Positions 24,461-34,080 of a stretch of 64,000 nucleotides of DNA are shown here, one piece after another. Each line of letters starts with the position of its first letter. The stretch's first letter is position 1. Origin of the DNA: Candidatus Copromonas faecavium (nom. illeg.) (GTDB taxonomy: Bacteria > Bacillota > Clostridia > Lachnospirales > Lachnospiraceae); NCBI GenBank assembly GCA_018712915.1, contig DVGC01000001.1, positions 1-64,000 of the forward strand, read 5' to 3'. A model generated the notes under the pieces. That model had not been told where the DNA came from, did no database searches, and saw nothing but the letters and a program-made list of their open reading frames with translations. Both the position numbers and the translations under genes were made by a program.

Positions 24461-27115
24461 GTGGCGCAATTATCACCAATGATGACACAGTACCTCGAGA
24501 CAAAGAAACAGTACCCGGATTGTATTCTGTTTTACCGTCTCGGGGACTTTTATGAAATGTTTTTTGAAGACGCAAAGACGGCTTCCAGAGAGCTGGAGCT
24601 TACCTTAACCGGGAAGGACTGCGGACTTGAAGAGCGGGCTCCCATGTGCGGGGTTCCCTACCACGCAGTGGAAAGCTACCTGACCAGACTGGTTCAAAAA
24701 GGCTATAAGGTGGCTATCGCCGAACAGATGGAGGATCCCAAGCAGGCCAAGGGACTTGTCCGCCGGGAAGTCATCCGGGTGGTAACACCTGGAACCATCA
24801 CCAGTGCTCAGGCCCTGGATGAAACAAAGAACAACTACCTGATGGCGGTTGTCTATACGGGAAATAATTATGGGGCAGCGACGGTTGACAGCACAACCGG
24901 CGATTTTTTTGTTACAGAAGTAAATTCCGAGAGAGCTCTTTTAGATGAAATCAACAAGTTCGCTCCGTCGGAGCTAATCTGCAACGAAGCGCTGGAAATG
25001 TCCGGACTGGACATGGAAGAGTTGAAGGAACGGTATCATCTGGTGGTTACAGCCCTGGATAACCGTTTCTTTTCTGACGACACCTGCAGACAGGTGTTAA
25101 AAGAGCATTTCAAGGTGCTGAGTCTGGAGGGGCTGGGACTTTCTGATTACGGCAACGGCCTGATTGCGGCCGGATGCGCCCTCCAGTACCTCTATGAAAC
25201 TCAGAAAAACGATCTGTCCCATATTACTGCCATCATCCCCTACACCACCGGCCAGTACATGATGCTGGACACTTTTACCAGGCGGAACCTGGAACTGGTG
25301 GAAACCTTGAGGGAAAAGCAGAAGAAGGGCTCCCTTCTCTGGGTACTGGATAAAACCAGGACGGCCATGGGTGCCAGAATGCTGAGAACCTTCATCGAAC
25401 AGCCCCTCTTAATCAAGAGTGAGATCGAAAGACGGCAGGCCGCCATTGAAGAGCTGAACATGAATTATATTTCCAGAGAAGAAATCCGGGAATATCTGAC
25501 TTCCGTTTACGATCTGGAGCGGCTCATGGGCCGCATCAGCTATAAGACTGCCAACCCCAGGGATCTGCTGGCCTTTAAAAATTCCCTGGCCATGCTTCCT
25601 CATATCAAGCAGCTGCTGGGTGAATTTTCCTCCTCCCTTCTCAAGGACATTGATAAAGATCTGGATGTATTGGAGGATTTATACGATCTGATTGAGCGTT
25701 CCATTGTAGAAGAACCGCCCATCACCATCCGGGAAGGCAATATCATCAAAGACGGCTACAGCGAGGAGGCCGACAATTTCCGCAGAGCCAAGACGGAGGG
25801 AAAGACCTGGCTTGCTGAGCTGGAGGCGCAGGAAAAGGAAAAAACAGGAATTAAGAACCTGAAAATCAAGTTCAATAAGGTATTCGGCTACTATTTTGAA
25901 GTCACCAATTCCTTTAAGGACATGGTTCCCGATTATTTCATCCGCAAGCAGACCTTAACCAATGCGGAGCGGTACACAACCGACCGGCTTAAGGAACTGG
26001 AAGATATTATCATGGGCGCCGAGGACCGGCTTTATACCCTGGAGTATGAGCTGTTCTGCCAGGTACGGGAACAGATTGCCTCTCAGGTGATCCGAATCCA
26101 GGGAACAGCCAAGGCCATCGCCGGCATCGATGTGTTTACCTCCCTGTCCACAGTTTCCATGCGCAACAACTATGTAAAGCCGAAAATCAACGAAAAAGGC
26201 GTGATTCAGATCAAAAACGGCCGCCATCCGGTGGTGGAGCGGATGTTAAAGGACGAGCTGTTTGTCGCCAATGATACCTATCTGGACAATGGAAAGAACC
26301 GGGTTTCCGTCATTACCGGTCCCAATATGGCAGGAAAATCCACTTACATGCGCCAGACAGCTCTGATTGTGCTGATGGCGCAAATCGGAAGCTTTGTTCC
26401 CGCAAGCGAGGCCAATATCGGCATCTGTGACCGGATTTTTACCCGGGTAGGCGCTTCCGACGATCTGGCCTCCGGGCAGAGTACCTTCATGGTGGAAATG
26501 ACGGAAGTGGCCAATATCTTAAGAAATGCCACCAGACACAGCCTGTTAATCCTGGACGAAATCGGACGGGGTACCAGTACCTTTGACGGATTAGCCATCG
26601 CCTGGGCCGTCATCGAGCACATCAGCAATCCCAGGCTTCTGGGTGCAAAAACGCTGTTTGCCACCCATTACCATGAACTGACCGAACTGGAGGGAGCCAT
26701 CGCCGGTGTGGTCAATTACTGTATCGCCGTCAAAGAGCAGGGCGACAACATCGTCTTCCTGCGGAAAATCGTCCGGGGCGGGGCCGACAAAAGCTACGGC
26801 ATTCAGGTGGCCCGGCTGGCCGGTGTTCCCGAGTCCGTCATTTCACGGGCAAAGGAGCTGGTGGAAGAGTTATCCGATGCGGATATCACCTCCCAGGCCA
26901 GGGAAATTGCACGCTTAAGCTCCAACGTAACTCAGAGGAAGGCCGTTGCCAAGCCGGACGAGGTGGACTTAAACCAGCTTTCCATCTTCGATACGGTAAA
27001 AGACGACGATATCATCCGGGAGCTGGAAGGACTGGAGCTTTCCACCATGACGCCCATTGACGCACTGAACACCTTATACCGTCTGCAGACCAAGTTGAAA
27101 AACCGCTGGCAGTAA
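24461..27115 (+). CDS. mutS: DNA mismatch repair protein MutS
   Basis: Finds mismatches and starts repair. 884 residues from a GTG behind GAGGAG. The mismatch-reading motif GDFYEMFFEDA is near residue 30; the ATPase has GPNMAGKST, the STFMVEMTE signature and LLILDEIGRGTSTFDG. Near the C-terminus QLSIF is a sliding-clamp-binding peptide of the QLSLF type. mutL follows after 15 bases. Confidence 0.98.
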   Translation: MAQLSPMMTQYLETKKQYPDCILFYRLGDFYEMFFEDAKTASRELELTLTGKDCGLEERAPMCGVPYHAVESYLTRLVQKGYKVAIAEQMEDPKQAKGLVRREVIRVVTPGTITSAQALDETKNNYLMAVVYTGNNYGAATVDSTTGDFFVTEVNSERALLDEINKFAPSELICNEALEMSGLDMEELKERYHLVVTALDNRFFSDDTCRQVLKEHFKVLSLEGLGLSDYGNGLIAAGCALQYLYETQKNDLSHITAIIPYTTGQYMMLDTFTRRNLELVETLREKQKKGSLLWVLDKTRTAMGARMLRTFIEQPLLIKSEIERRQAAIEELNMNYISREEIREYLTSVYDLERLMGRISYKTANPRDLLAFKNSLAMLPHIKQLLGEFSSSLLKDIDKDLDVLEDLYDLIERSIVEEPPITIREGNIIKDGYSEEADNFRRAKTEGKTWLAELEAQEKEKTGIKNLKIKFNKVFGYYFEVTNSFKDMVPDYFIRKQTLTNAERYTTDRLKELEDIIMGAEDRLYTLEYELFCQVREQIASQVIRIQGTAKAIAGIDVFTSLSTVSMRNNYVKPKINEKGVIQIKNGRHPVVERMLKDELFVANDTYLDNGKNRVSVITGPNMAGKSTYMRQTALIVLMAQIGSFVPASEANIGICDRIFTRVGASDDLASGQSTFMVEMTEVANILRNATRHSLLILDEIGRGTSTFDGLAIAWAVIEHISNPRLLGAKTLFATHYHELTELEGAIAGVVNYCIAVKEQGDNIVFLRKIVRGGADKSYGIQVARLAGVPESVISRAKELVEELSDADITSQAREIARLSSNVTQRKAVAKPDEVDLNQLSIFDTVKDDDIIRELEGLELSTMTPIDALNTLYRLQTKLKNRWQ

Positions 27116-27130
27116 AGGAGGCGCATATCC

Positions 27131-29278
27131 ATGTCCATTGAAATTCTCGATCAGGAAACCATCAACCAGATTGCGGCCGGCGAGGTGGTGGAACGGCCGG
27201 CCTCCGTGGTGAAGGAGTTGATGGAAAACGCCATCGACGCCGGGGCCACGGCCATTACGGTGGAAATCCGTCAGGGCGGCATCGGCTTTATCCGGATTAC
27301 AGACAATGGCTGCGGAATCCCCATGAAGGAGATCCCGCTGGCTTTCTTACGTCATTCCACCAGCAAAATCCGTTCTGCCGCCGATCTTCTCACCGTTTCG
27401 TCTCTGGGCTTCCGGGGTGAGGCACTTTCCAGCATTGCCGCCGTCTCCCAGGTGGAGTTAATCACCAAGACAGCCGGCAGCCTGACCGGCGCCCGCTACC
27501 GGATTGAAGGCGGAACAGAAAAGGGACTGGAGGAAGTCGGCGCTCCTGACGGCACCACCTTTATTTCCAGAAATCTGTTTTACAATACGCCGGCCAGACG
27601 AAAGTTTTTAAAAACGGAAACGACGGAGGGGGGCCATGTGGCCGATCTGGTGGAAAAAATTGCCCTTTCCCATCCGGAGATTTCCATCCGCCTCATTGTA
27701 AACAATCAGAGCCGTCTTCATACCTCCGGGAACCATAACTTAAAGGACATTATTTATACCATCTACGGACGGGAAATTGCGGCCAACCTGCTGGAAACCA
27801 GGGGAGAAGCCGACGGAATCCGTATTTCCGGCTTTATCGGAAAACCGGTGATTGCCAGAGGCAACCGGAACTACGAAAACTATTTCATCAATGGCAGATA
27901 CATCAAAAGCCGGCTGATTTCCAAGGCCATCGAGGATGGATACAAAAGCTATATGATGCAGCATAAATATCCCTTTACCCTGCTGCATTTTCATGTGGAG
28001 CCGGAATTTATCGATGTCAACGTCCACCCTTCCAAGATGGAACTGCGGTTTAAGGACGGAGAAGGCGTCTACCGGGCCGTCTACCAGGCGGTGACGGAGG
28101 CCCTTTCCGGGAAAGAGCTGATTCCGAAGGCCGGCCTTTCAGAATCTTCCGGAAGCGGAGGGAAGCCGGCTTCTGAGGTTCACGCGGGCAGAGCAGAAGG
28201 GAAAGGATCCGGAAGCCGGGAGCATGGTCCCGAGCCCTTTGAAACCCGGCGAAAGGAGGCCCTGGGACTTCTTAGGGAGCCGCAGGCGTCCTATCAAATC
28301 CAGACAGGCCAGTCCGGCCTCTCGGAAGATATTTCCGTAAACAGACAGATGCAGGAGAGCAGGCAGGACCCGGAAACGATGCAGTCCCAGGGAAGTCTGC
28401 AGCCCCCAGAACAAAAGCTGCCTGCCGAAGGTTCTCACTCACAGGCGGAACATGCAGGAATGACAGATGAGCGTGCAAAAGACGGCAGCCACTCCCGGGA
28501 TGAATGGCAGCTTCCCAAAGAGAATCCGACCCGGGAGAGCAGAAATCCTGAAAGTCACCCGACAGCAGAAAGCCATCCAAAGGAAGGAAATCTTTCCATG
28601 GGAGATCCGTCCGCGCCCGGTACGGAAAGCAGAAAAACCGAAAACGGCTCCTATGAGCAGATGGAGCTCTTTGACGGCCGCCTCCTTTCCAGGGAAGCAA
28701 GAAGCCGTCACCGGCTCATCGGTCAGGTATTTGACACCTACTGGCTGGTGGAATACAACGAAAATCTTTACATCATCGATCAGCATGCCGCCCACGAAAA
28801 GGTGCTGTTTGAGCAGAATTTCGCTTCTCTGGCCTCCAGAGAGTACACCTCTCAGCTCATCAGCCCGCCCATCATCCTGACGCTCTCCATCAGCGAAGCG
28901 GAGCTTTTAAACGCTCATATGGATATTTTCCGTCAGGTGGGATTTGAGATTGAGCCCTTCGGCGGCAGCGAATACGCGGTCCGGGGCGTGCCGGCCAATC
29001 TTTTGTCCCTGGCCCAGAAGGATTTGCTGATGGAAATGATCGACAGTCTGGCGGAAGACGGAGGAACCATGACGCCGGAATCCGTTTATGACCGGATTGC
29101 CACCATGTCCTGCAAGGCGGCGGTCAAGGGAAATACCCGCCTTTCCTTTCAGGAGGCGGATCAGCTGATTGATGCACTGTTAAAGCTGGAAAATCCCTAT
29201 ACCTGCCCCCATGGCAGGCCCACCATCGTCTCCATCAGCAAATATGAAATGGAGAAAAAATTTAAAAGAATCGTATAA
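27131..29278 (+). CDS. mutL: DNA mismatch repair endonuclease MutL
   Basis: Links MutS to strand cutting. 715 residues. The N-terminal GHKL ATPase has MENAIDAGA and GFRGEALSSIAAVS. The C-terminal dimer domain has the endonuclease motif DQHAAHEKVLFE (from about residue 550) and a late CPHGRP, as expected in organisms without MutH. The linker (about 330-520) is long, hydrophilic and rich in Ser, Glu, His and Gln. It ends with QMELF, which could be a clamp-binding peptide. The linker's low-complexity, repeat-like text suggests rapid drift. Confidence 0.97.
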   Translation: MSIEILDQETINQIAAGEVVERPASVVKELMENAIDAGATAITVEIRQGGIGFIRITDNGCGIPMKEIPLAFLRHSTSKIRSAADLLTVSSLGFRGEALSSIAAVSQVELITKTAGSLTGARYRIEGGTEKGLEEVGAPDGTTFISRNLFYNTPARRKFLKTETTEGGHVADLVEKIALSHPEISIRLIVNNQSRLHTSGNHNLKDIIYTIYGREIAANLLETRGEADGIRISGFIGKPVIARGNRNYENYFINGRYIKSRLISKAIEDGYKSYMMQHKYPFTLLHFHVEPEFIDVNVHPSKMELRFKDGEGVYRAVYQAVTEALSGKELIPKAGLSESSGSGGKPASEVHAGRAEGKGSGSREHGPEPFETRRKEALGLLREPQASYQIQTGQSGLSEDISVNRQMQESRQDPETMQSQGSLQPPEQKLPAEGSHSQAEHAGMTDERAKDGSHSRDEWQLPKENPTRESRNPESHPTAESHPKEGNLSMGDPSAPGTESRKTENGSYEQMELFDGRLLSREARSRHRLIGQVFDTYWLVEYNENLYIIDQHAAHEKVLFEQNFASLASREYTSQLISPPIILTLSISEAELLNAHMDIFRQVGFEIEPFGGSEYAVRGVPANLLSLAQKDLLMEMIDSLAEDGGTMTPESVYDRIATMSCKAAVKGNTRLSFQEADQLIDALLKLENPYTCPHGRPTIVSISKYEMEKKFKRIV

Positions 29279-29309
29279 AAATGTTCGCATGAAAGACGGA
29301 GGAAGAGAG

Positions 29310-30260
29310 ATGATGAAAAAACCTCTGATCATTCTTACAGGCCCGACAGCCTCCGGAAAAACGGAACTTTCCGTAGCCCTGGCGAAGCAAATCGGCGGAG
29401 AAATTATCAGCGCCGATTCCATGCAGGTATACCGTCACATGGACATTGGTTCCGCCAAGGTGACAAAAGAGGAGATGGACGGTATCCCCCATCATCTGCT
29501 CGATGTGCTGGAACCATGGGAGGACTTTAACGTCACCCTGTTTCAGAAGCTGGCAAAAGAGGCCATGGAAAAGATTTACGGAAACGGTCATATCCCCATT
29601 GTGGCCGGAGGCACCGGTTTTTATATCCAGGCTCTGCTTTATGACATCGATTTTACGGAAAATGACGGCGATTTTAGGTACCGGGAGAAGTTAATGGAGC
29701 TGGCCGGAAAGGAAGGGCCAGAAAAGCTTCATAAAATGCTTTCCCTGGTGGATCCGGAATCGGCAGCGGCCATTCATGAAAACAACGTAAAGCGCGTCAT
29801 CCGCGCCCTGGAGTTTTACGAGAAAACAGGCTTAAAAATATCCGAACATAACGAAGCAGAACGAAAAAAGGAATCCCCTTATGCCTTTGCCTATTATGTC
29901 CTGACCATGGAACGGGATCTTTTATACCGGCGTATCGAGAAACGGGTGGACAGGATGATGGAGAGCGGCCTTCTGGATGAAGTAAAAGCATTGAAGCTTC
30001 TGGGCTGCAAAAGCTCCATGGTGTCCATGCAGGGGCTGGGCTATAAGGAAATCCTGGCCTTTCTGGACGGGGAGATTCCGTTGGAGGAAGCAGTCCGGAT
30101 CATCAAGAGGGACACCCGGCACTTTGCAAAGCGCCAGTTAACCTGGTTTCGGAGAGAGCGGGAGATTTCCTGGATTCAGAAAGAACAATTTGATTTTGAC
30201 AATCAGGCCATTCTTCACTGGATGGAAGCAGATCTGAAAAAACGAGGTATCATTTCATAA
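29310..30260 (+). CDS. miaA: tRNA dimethylallyltransferase
   Basis: Transfers a dimethylallyl group to A37 of tRNAs reading UNN codons, the substrate of MiaB. 316 residues. The ATG at 29310 is seven bases behind GGAGG; another ATG follows at once. The P-loop is GPTASGKTELSVALA and the next block ISADSMQVYRHMDIGSAK is diagnostic. It follows mutL as in many bacteria. Confidence 0.97.
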   Translation: MMKKPLIILTGPTASGKTELSVALAKQIGGEIISADSMQVYRHMDIGSAKVTKEEMDGIPHHLLDVLEPWEDFNVTLFQKLAKEAMEKIYGNGHIPIVAGGTGFYIQALLYDIDFTENDGDFRYREKLMELAGKEGPEKLHKMLSLVDPESAAAIHENNVKRVIRALEFYEKTGLKISEHNEAERKKESPYAFAYYVLTMERDLLYRRIEKRVDRMMESGLLDEVKALKLLGCKSSMVSMQGLGYKEILAFLDGEIPLEEAVRIIKRDTRHFAKRQLTWFRREREISWIQKEQFDFDNQAILHWMEADLKKRGIIS

Positions 30261-30274
30261 GGAGCAAAAAACAA

Positions 30275-31558
30275 ATGGAATTGGAAGCACAATATAAACA
30301 GCTGGGGATTTCTAAGGAAGTCCTGGAATTTGGAAAAAACATCGAAGCATCTTTAAAGAAACGGTTTGAAGCCATCGATGAAACGGCGGAGTACAACCAG
30401 TTAAAGGTCATTCAGGCCATGCAGGAGGCCAGAGTCAGCGACATTCACTTTGCCGGGACCACCGGCTACGGATACAATGATCTGGGCCGCGACACTCTAG
30501 AAGAAGTTTATGCAAAGGCCTTTCACGGCGAGGACGCTCTGGTGCGTCCCCAGTTAATTTCCGGGACCCATGCCCTGACGGTTGCCCTCTGGGGAAGCCT
30601 GCGCCCGGGCGATGAAATCCTGTCCCCGGTGGGAAAACCTTATGACACTCTGGAGGAGGTCATCGGAATCCGGGATTCCGTAGGTTCTTTAAAGGAATTC
30701 GGCGTTTCCTACCGCCAGGTGGATCTGCTTCCCGACGGCTCCTTTGACTATGAAAATATCCGGAAGGCCATCGGAGAAAAGACCCGGCTGGTGGAAATCC
30801 AGAGATCCAAGGGCTATGCCGCCAGACCCACCCTGTCTGTTGCGCGCATCGGAGAGCTGATCCGTTTTATCAAGAAAATCAAGCCGGATGTCATCTGCAT
30901 GGTGGACAACTGTTACGGAGAATTCGTAGAACGAAAGGAGCCGACAGACGTGGGAGCCGATATGATTGTCGGTTCCCTGATCAAAAACCCCGGCGGCGGA
31001 CTGGCACCCATCGGCGGCTATATTGTGGGAAGGAAGGACTGCATCGAGCGTGCCGCCTACCGCCTGACGGCTCCCGGACTGGGAAAAGAAGTGGGCGCAA
31101 GCCTTGGCGTCAGCCAGTCCCTGTATCAGGGATTGTTCCTGTCCCCGACCGTCGTTGCCGGAGCTTTAAAAGGAGCAATTTTCGCTGCCAACATTTATGA
31201 ATCCCTGGGCTTTGCCGTATCTCCAAACGGAAGCGAGAGCCGTCATGACATCATCCAGGCAGTCACCTTCGGAACTCCCGAGGGCGTGATCAAGTTCTGC
31301 GAGGGAATCCAGGCGGCGGCCCCGGTGGACAGCTTCGTAACTCCCGAACCCTGGGCCATGCCCGGTTACGATTCCGATGTGATCATGGCCGCAGGCGCCT
31401 TTGTTCAGGGCTCATCCATTGAGCTTTCCGCCGACGGCCCCATCAAGCCTCCCTATTCGGTGTTCTTCCAGGGCGGCTTAACCTGGTACCATGCCAAACT
31501 TGGAATCTTAAAATCCCTGCAGAAGCTTTCGGAGGCAGGTCTAGTGACGATTCCTTAA
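30275..31558 (+). CDS. Methionine gamma-lyase-like PLP enzyme (YnbB family)
   Basis: 427 residues, PLP-dependent fold type I, COG4100. Conserved blocks are HFAGTTGYGYND, RPQLISGTHAL and the PLP-lysine stretch GSLIKNPGGGLAPIGGYI. The family was once named aluminium resistance protein and is often annotated as a methionine gamma-lyase relative; the true substrate is uncertain. The usual place next to miaA is kept. The gene starts behind AAGGAG. Confidence 0.9.
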   Translation: MELEAQYKQLGISKEVLEFGKNIEASLKKRFEAIDETAEYNQLKVIQAMQEARVSDIHFAGTTGYGYNDLGRDTLEEVYAKAFHGEDALVRPQLISGTHALTVALWGSLRPGDEILSPVGKPYDTLEEVIGIRDSVGSLKEFGVSYRQVDLLPDGSFDYENIRKAIGEKTRLVEIQRSKGYAARPTLSVARIGELIRFIKKIKPDVICMVDNCYGEFVERKEPTDVGADMIVGSLIKNPGGGLAPIGGYIVGRKDCIERAAYRLTAPGLGKEVGASLGVSQSLYQGLFLSPTVVAGALKGAIFAANIYESLGFAVSPNGSESRHDIIQAVTFGTPEGVIKFCEGIQAAAPVDSFVTPEPWAMPGYDSDVIMAAGAFVQGSSIELSADGPIKPPYSVFFQGGLTWYHAKLGILKSLQKLSEAGLVTIP

Positions 31559-31572
31559 ATTTTTCGGGCGCA

Positions 31573-31601
31573 TTGTGTTCCATGAAAAAATGTGTTAAAA
31601 T
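31573..31601 (+). promoter_or_regulatory. Promoter ahead of the DUF4321-radC-mre cluster
   Basis: TTGTGT, 17 bases, TAAAAT, placed just past the YnbB-like gene and 33 bases before the DUF4321 start. Confidence 0.55.
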
Positions 31602-31633
31602 AAACGGAACCTACTTTCAGAGAGGAATGGACT

Positions 31634-31885
31634 ATGAAAAACAAAAATTCCTGGGTTCTTCTTTTGATGCTGCTATCAGGAATTGTGCTGGGCGGCTTTA
31701 TCGGAGAAATGACCTCCGGCATTGCCGGACTTTCCTGGCTGAATTTCGGCCAGTCCTTTGGGTTAAATGACCCGATGGTGTTAAATTTCGGAATCCTGGT
31801 GATTACCTTTGGCTTAAGTATCCGGATCACCATGGCCAGCATCATCGGCGTTATTCTGGCAATCATTGCCTATCATTTTCTGTAA
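31634..31885 (+). CDS. DUF4321 small membrane protein
   Basis: 83 residues with two hydrophobic stretches (WVLLLMLLSGIVLGGFIGEM and ITMASIIGVILAIIAYHFL) and little between. The pattern fits DUF4321, small membrane proteins of unknown role found beside radC and mreB-type genes in clostridia. The ATG follows GAGAGGAATGG; the track's frames starting at 31573 are shadows. Confidence 0.85.
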   Translation: MKNKNSWVLLLMLLSGIVLGGFIGEMTSGIAGLSWLNFGQSFGLNDPMVLNFGILVITFGLSIRITMASIIGVILAIIAYHFL

Positions 31886-32010
31886 TCCCCAAAAGCGGAC
31901 AGGCAGGCTGAACGCTGAAACAGGCAGGCAGACTGTCCGGATTTTGCGGAACCATCGTTTTGCACCGGCTTTTCAGGTACTTGGAGAGAAGAAAGAAAGG
32001 TTGGTGTGTG

Positions 32011-32718
32011 ATGAAGCAAAAGCAGAAGCGTACCATGAAAGAGCTGCCCTTATGGGAGCGGCCCTATGAAAAGGTACTGGAATGCGGAAGTGCATCTCTT
32101 TCGGATGCAGAGCTTCTTGCTGTGATCCTGCGCTCGGGAACCAGAGAGCTTTCCGCAAAGGAAATGGCGGAGGAAATCCTCCGTCATGGCACGCCGGCCG
32201 GGCTTGCCGGCCTGCTGCACGGAACGCTGGAGGATTTTATGGAAATCCGGGGCGTGGGAAAGGTGAAGGCCATTCAGCTGGTCTGCATCGGAGAATTATC
32301 CAGACGAATCTGGAAAACAGCGGTTTCTGCGGAAACCACGGTTTTTGATCATCCCTCCAAGGTGGCTTCCCGCTATATGGAGGAGATGCGCCATATGGAA
32401 CAGGAAAATCTGAAACTTTTGATTCTGAATACAAAAAACATTTTAATCCGCGAGGTGAACATTTCCAGAGGAACAGTCAATGCTTCCCTTTCCACGCCGA
32501 GAGAGCTTTTTATTGAGGCCTTACGTCACCGTGGAGTGGGAATTATCCTGCTTCACAATCACCCCAGCGGTGACCCGGCTCCCAGCAGGGAGGACTGCCT
32601 TTACACAAGGCGGGTCCAGCAGGCAGGAAATTTACTGGGAATTCCGCTGTTAGACCATATCATCATCGGGGATAATGCTTATGTGAGCCTGAAAGAACGG
32701 GGAATACTGGAAACATGA
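32011..32718 (+). CDS. radC: RadC-family JAB/MPN metalloprotein
   Basis: 235 residues from the ATG at 32011. A helix-hairpin-helix-like front (IRGVGKVKAIQL) precedes the JAMM zinc motif HNHPSGDPAPSRED. RadC proteins were once tied to DNA repair; the role is not established. The position directly ahead of mreC is standard in Firmicutes, and its stop overlaps the mreC start by four bases. The ribosome site is weak. Confidence 0.92.
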   Translation: MKQKQKRTMKELPLWERPYEKVLECGSASLSDAELLAVILRSGTRELSAKEMAEEILRHGTPAGLAGLLHGTLEDFMEIRGVGKVKAIQLVCIGELSRRIWKTAVSAETTVFDHPSKVASRYMEEMRHMEQENLKLLILNTKNILIREVNISRGTVNASLSTPRELFIEALRHRGVGIILLHNHPSGDPAPSREDCLYTRRVQQAGNLLGIPLLDHIIIGDNAYVSLKERGILET

Positions 32719-33557
32719 AGAATACCAAATATTTTCTGGCAGGACTCTCGCTTTTGTGCATCTGCATGATTGCGGTTACCTCCATTCAGGGGAGCCTGCT
32801 GAATCCTTTGCGAAACGCGGTGGGAACCTTTCTGGTCCCTATCCAGTCGGGAATCAATGCCGTCGGCGGCGGAATTTACCAGGAGCTCAGCGCCATGGCC
32901 GAGCTTCGTACCGCCCTGGATGAAAATGAGCGCTTAAAGGCCCAGGTGGCAGAGCTGACAGAGGAAAATACCAGGCTGCGGTCCGAGCAGTTTGAATTGG
33001 AGCGTCTCCGGGATCTTTATGAGCTGGATCAGGACTACATGCAGTACAATAAAATCGGTGCGCGGATCATTGCCAAGGACTCCAGCTCCTGGTTTTCCGT
33101 CTTTCGGATTGACAAGGGAGCCGATGATGGAATCAAGGAAAATATGAATGTCATCGCCGGCGGCGGACTGGTGGGCATCGTCACAGACGTGGGGTCCAAT
33201 TATGCCACGGTCCGCTCCATCATCGACGATTCCAGCCAGGTCAGCGCCATGGCCCAGCAGTCGGGAGATTCCTGTATCGTTTCCGGCGATCTGCGGCTGT
33301 TCCGTGAAGGAAGGCTGCGGCTTTCCTATATGGAAAAAGACGATGATATCAAAGACGGCGACATGATTGTTACCTCCAACATCAGCGGCAAATTTCTGCC
33401 GGGGATTTTAATCGGCTATGCCACAGACATTACGGTGGATTACCATGACAATCTGACCAAATCCGGCTATCTGATCCCGGTGGCTCAGTTTGACCGTCTG
33501 CAGGAGGTGCTTGTCATTACAGATTTAAAGGATGCGGGGCCGGAGCTTAATGAATAG
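32715..33557 (+). CDS. mreC: Rod shape-determining protein MreC
   Basis: 280 residues: N-terminal membrane anchor (YFLAGLSLLCICMIAVTSI), a coiled coil (about residues 65-100, LRTALDENERLKAQVAELTEEN), then the beta-barrel external domain with DKGADDGIKENMNVIAGGGLVGIV. MreC links MreB-type filaments to wall synthases during elongation. No mreB is in the window. It overlaps radC and mreD. Confidence 0.96.
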   Translation: MKNTKYFLAGLSLLCICMIAVTSIQGSLLNPLRNAVGTFLVPIQSGINAVGGGIYQELSAMAELRTALDENERLKAQVAELTEENTRLRSEQFELERLRDLYELDQDYMQYNKIGARIIAKDSSSWFSVFRIDKGADDGIKENMNVIAGGGLVGIVTDVGSNYATVRSIIDDSSQVSAMAQQSGDSCIVSGDLRLFREGRLRLSYMEKDDDIKDGDMIVTSNISGKFLPGILIGYATDITVDYHDNLTKSGYLIPVAQFDRLQEVLVITDLKDAGPELNE

Positions 33558-34080
33558 CAGTATCAAACAAATTATCATCAGCCTCTGTCTGGTCATACTT
33601 GCCTTCGCAGTTCAGACCGGCGTTTTTCCCCTGCTGCCTTTTCTTGCGGTTTATCCAAACCTGATGGTGATTCTCACCTTCTCTCTGGGATTTATCCGCG
33701 GAAGCAGAGCAGGAATGGCTTACGGCCTGGTGGCCGGACTTCTTCTGGATTTGTCTTCCGGCGGACCTCTGGGCTTTCATACCCTGATTTTTATCTGGAT
33801 CGGGTATCTGAACGGAATCGGTACCAAGTATTATTACGAAGACTACATCACCCTTCCTCTGGTACTGTCCGCATTAAATGAAATTCTTTATAATCTTTAC
33901 CTGTATATATTCGGGTTCCTTGTACGGGGCCGGCTGGATTTTGGCTATTATTTTCTCAATATCATTCTGCCGGAGACCATTTTTACCGTAGTCACCACCC
34001 TGGTGCTGTACCGGTTGTTCCTGTTTATCAGCAGGAAGCTGGAAGAAATGGGAAAAAGGAGAGACACAACGATTGTTTAA
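33550..34080 (+). CDS. mreD: Rod shape-determining protein MreD
   Basis: 176 residues from the ATG at 33550 (GGAG five bases ahead), overlapping mreC by eight bases. Five to six hydrophobic helices, with the family stretch GLVAGLLLDLSSGGPLGFHT. It is the integral membrane partner of MreC in the elongation complex. The PBP2 gene begins inside its last codons. Confidence 0.94.
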   Translation: MNSSIKQIIISLCLVILAFAVQTGVFPLLPFLAVYPNLMVILTFSLGFIRGSRAGMAYGLVAGLLLDLSSGGPLGFHTLIFIWIGYLNGIGTKYYYEDYITLPLVLSALNEILYNLYLYIFGFLVRGRLDFGYYFLNIILPETIFTVVTTLVLYRLFLFISRKLEEMGKRRDTTIV

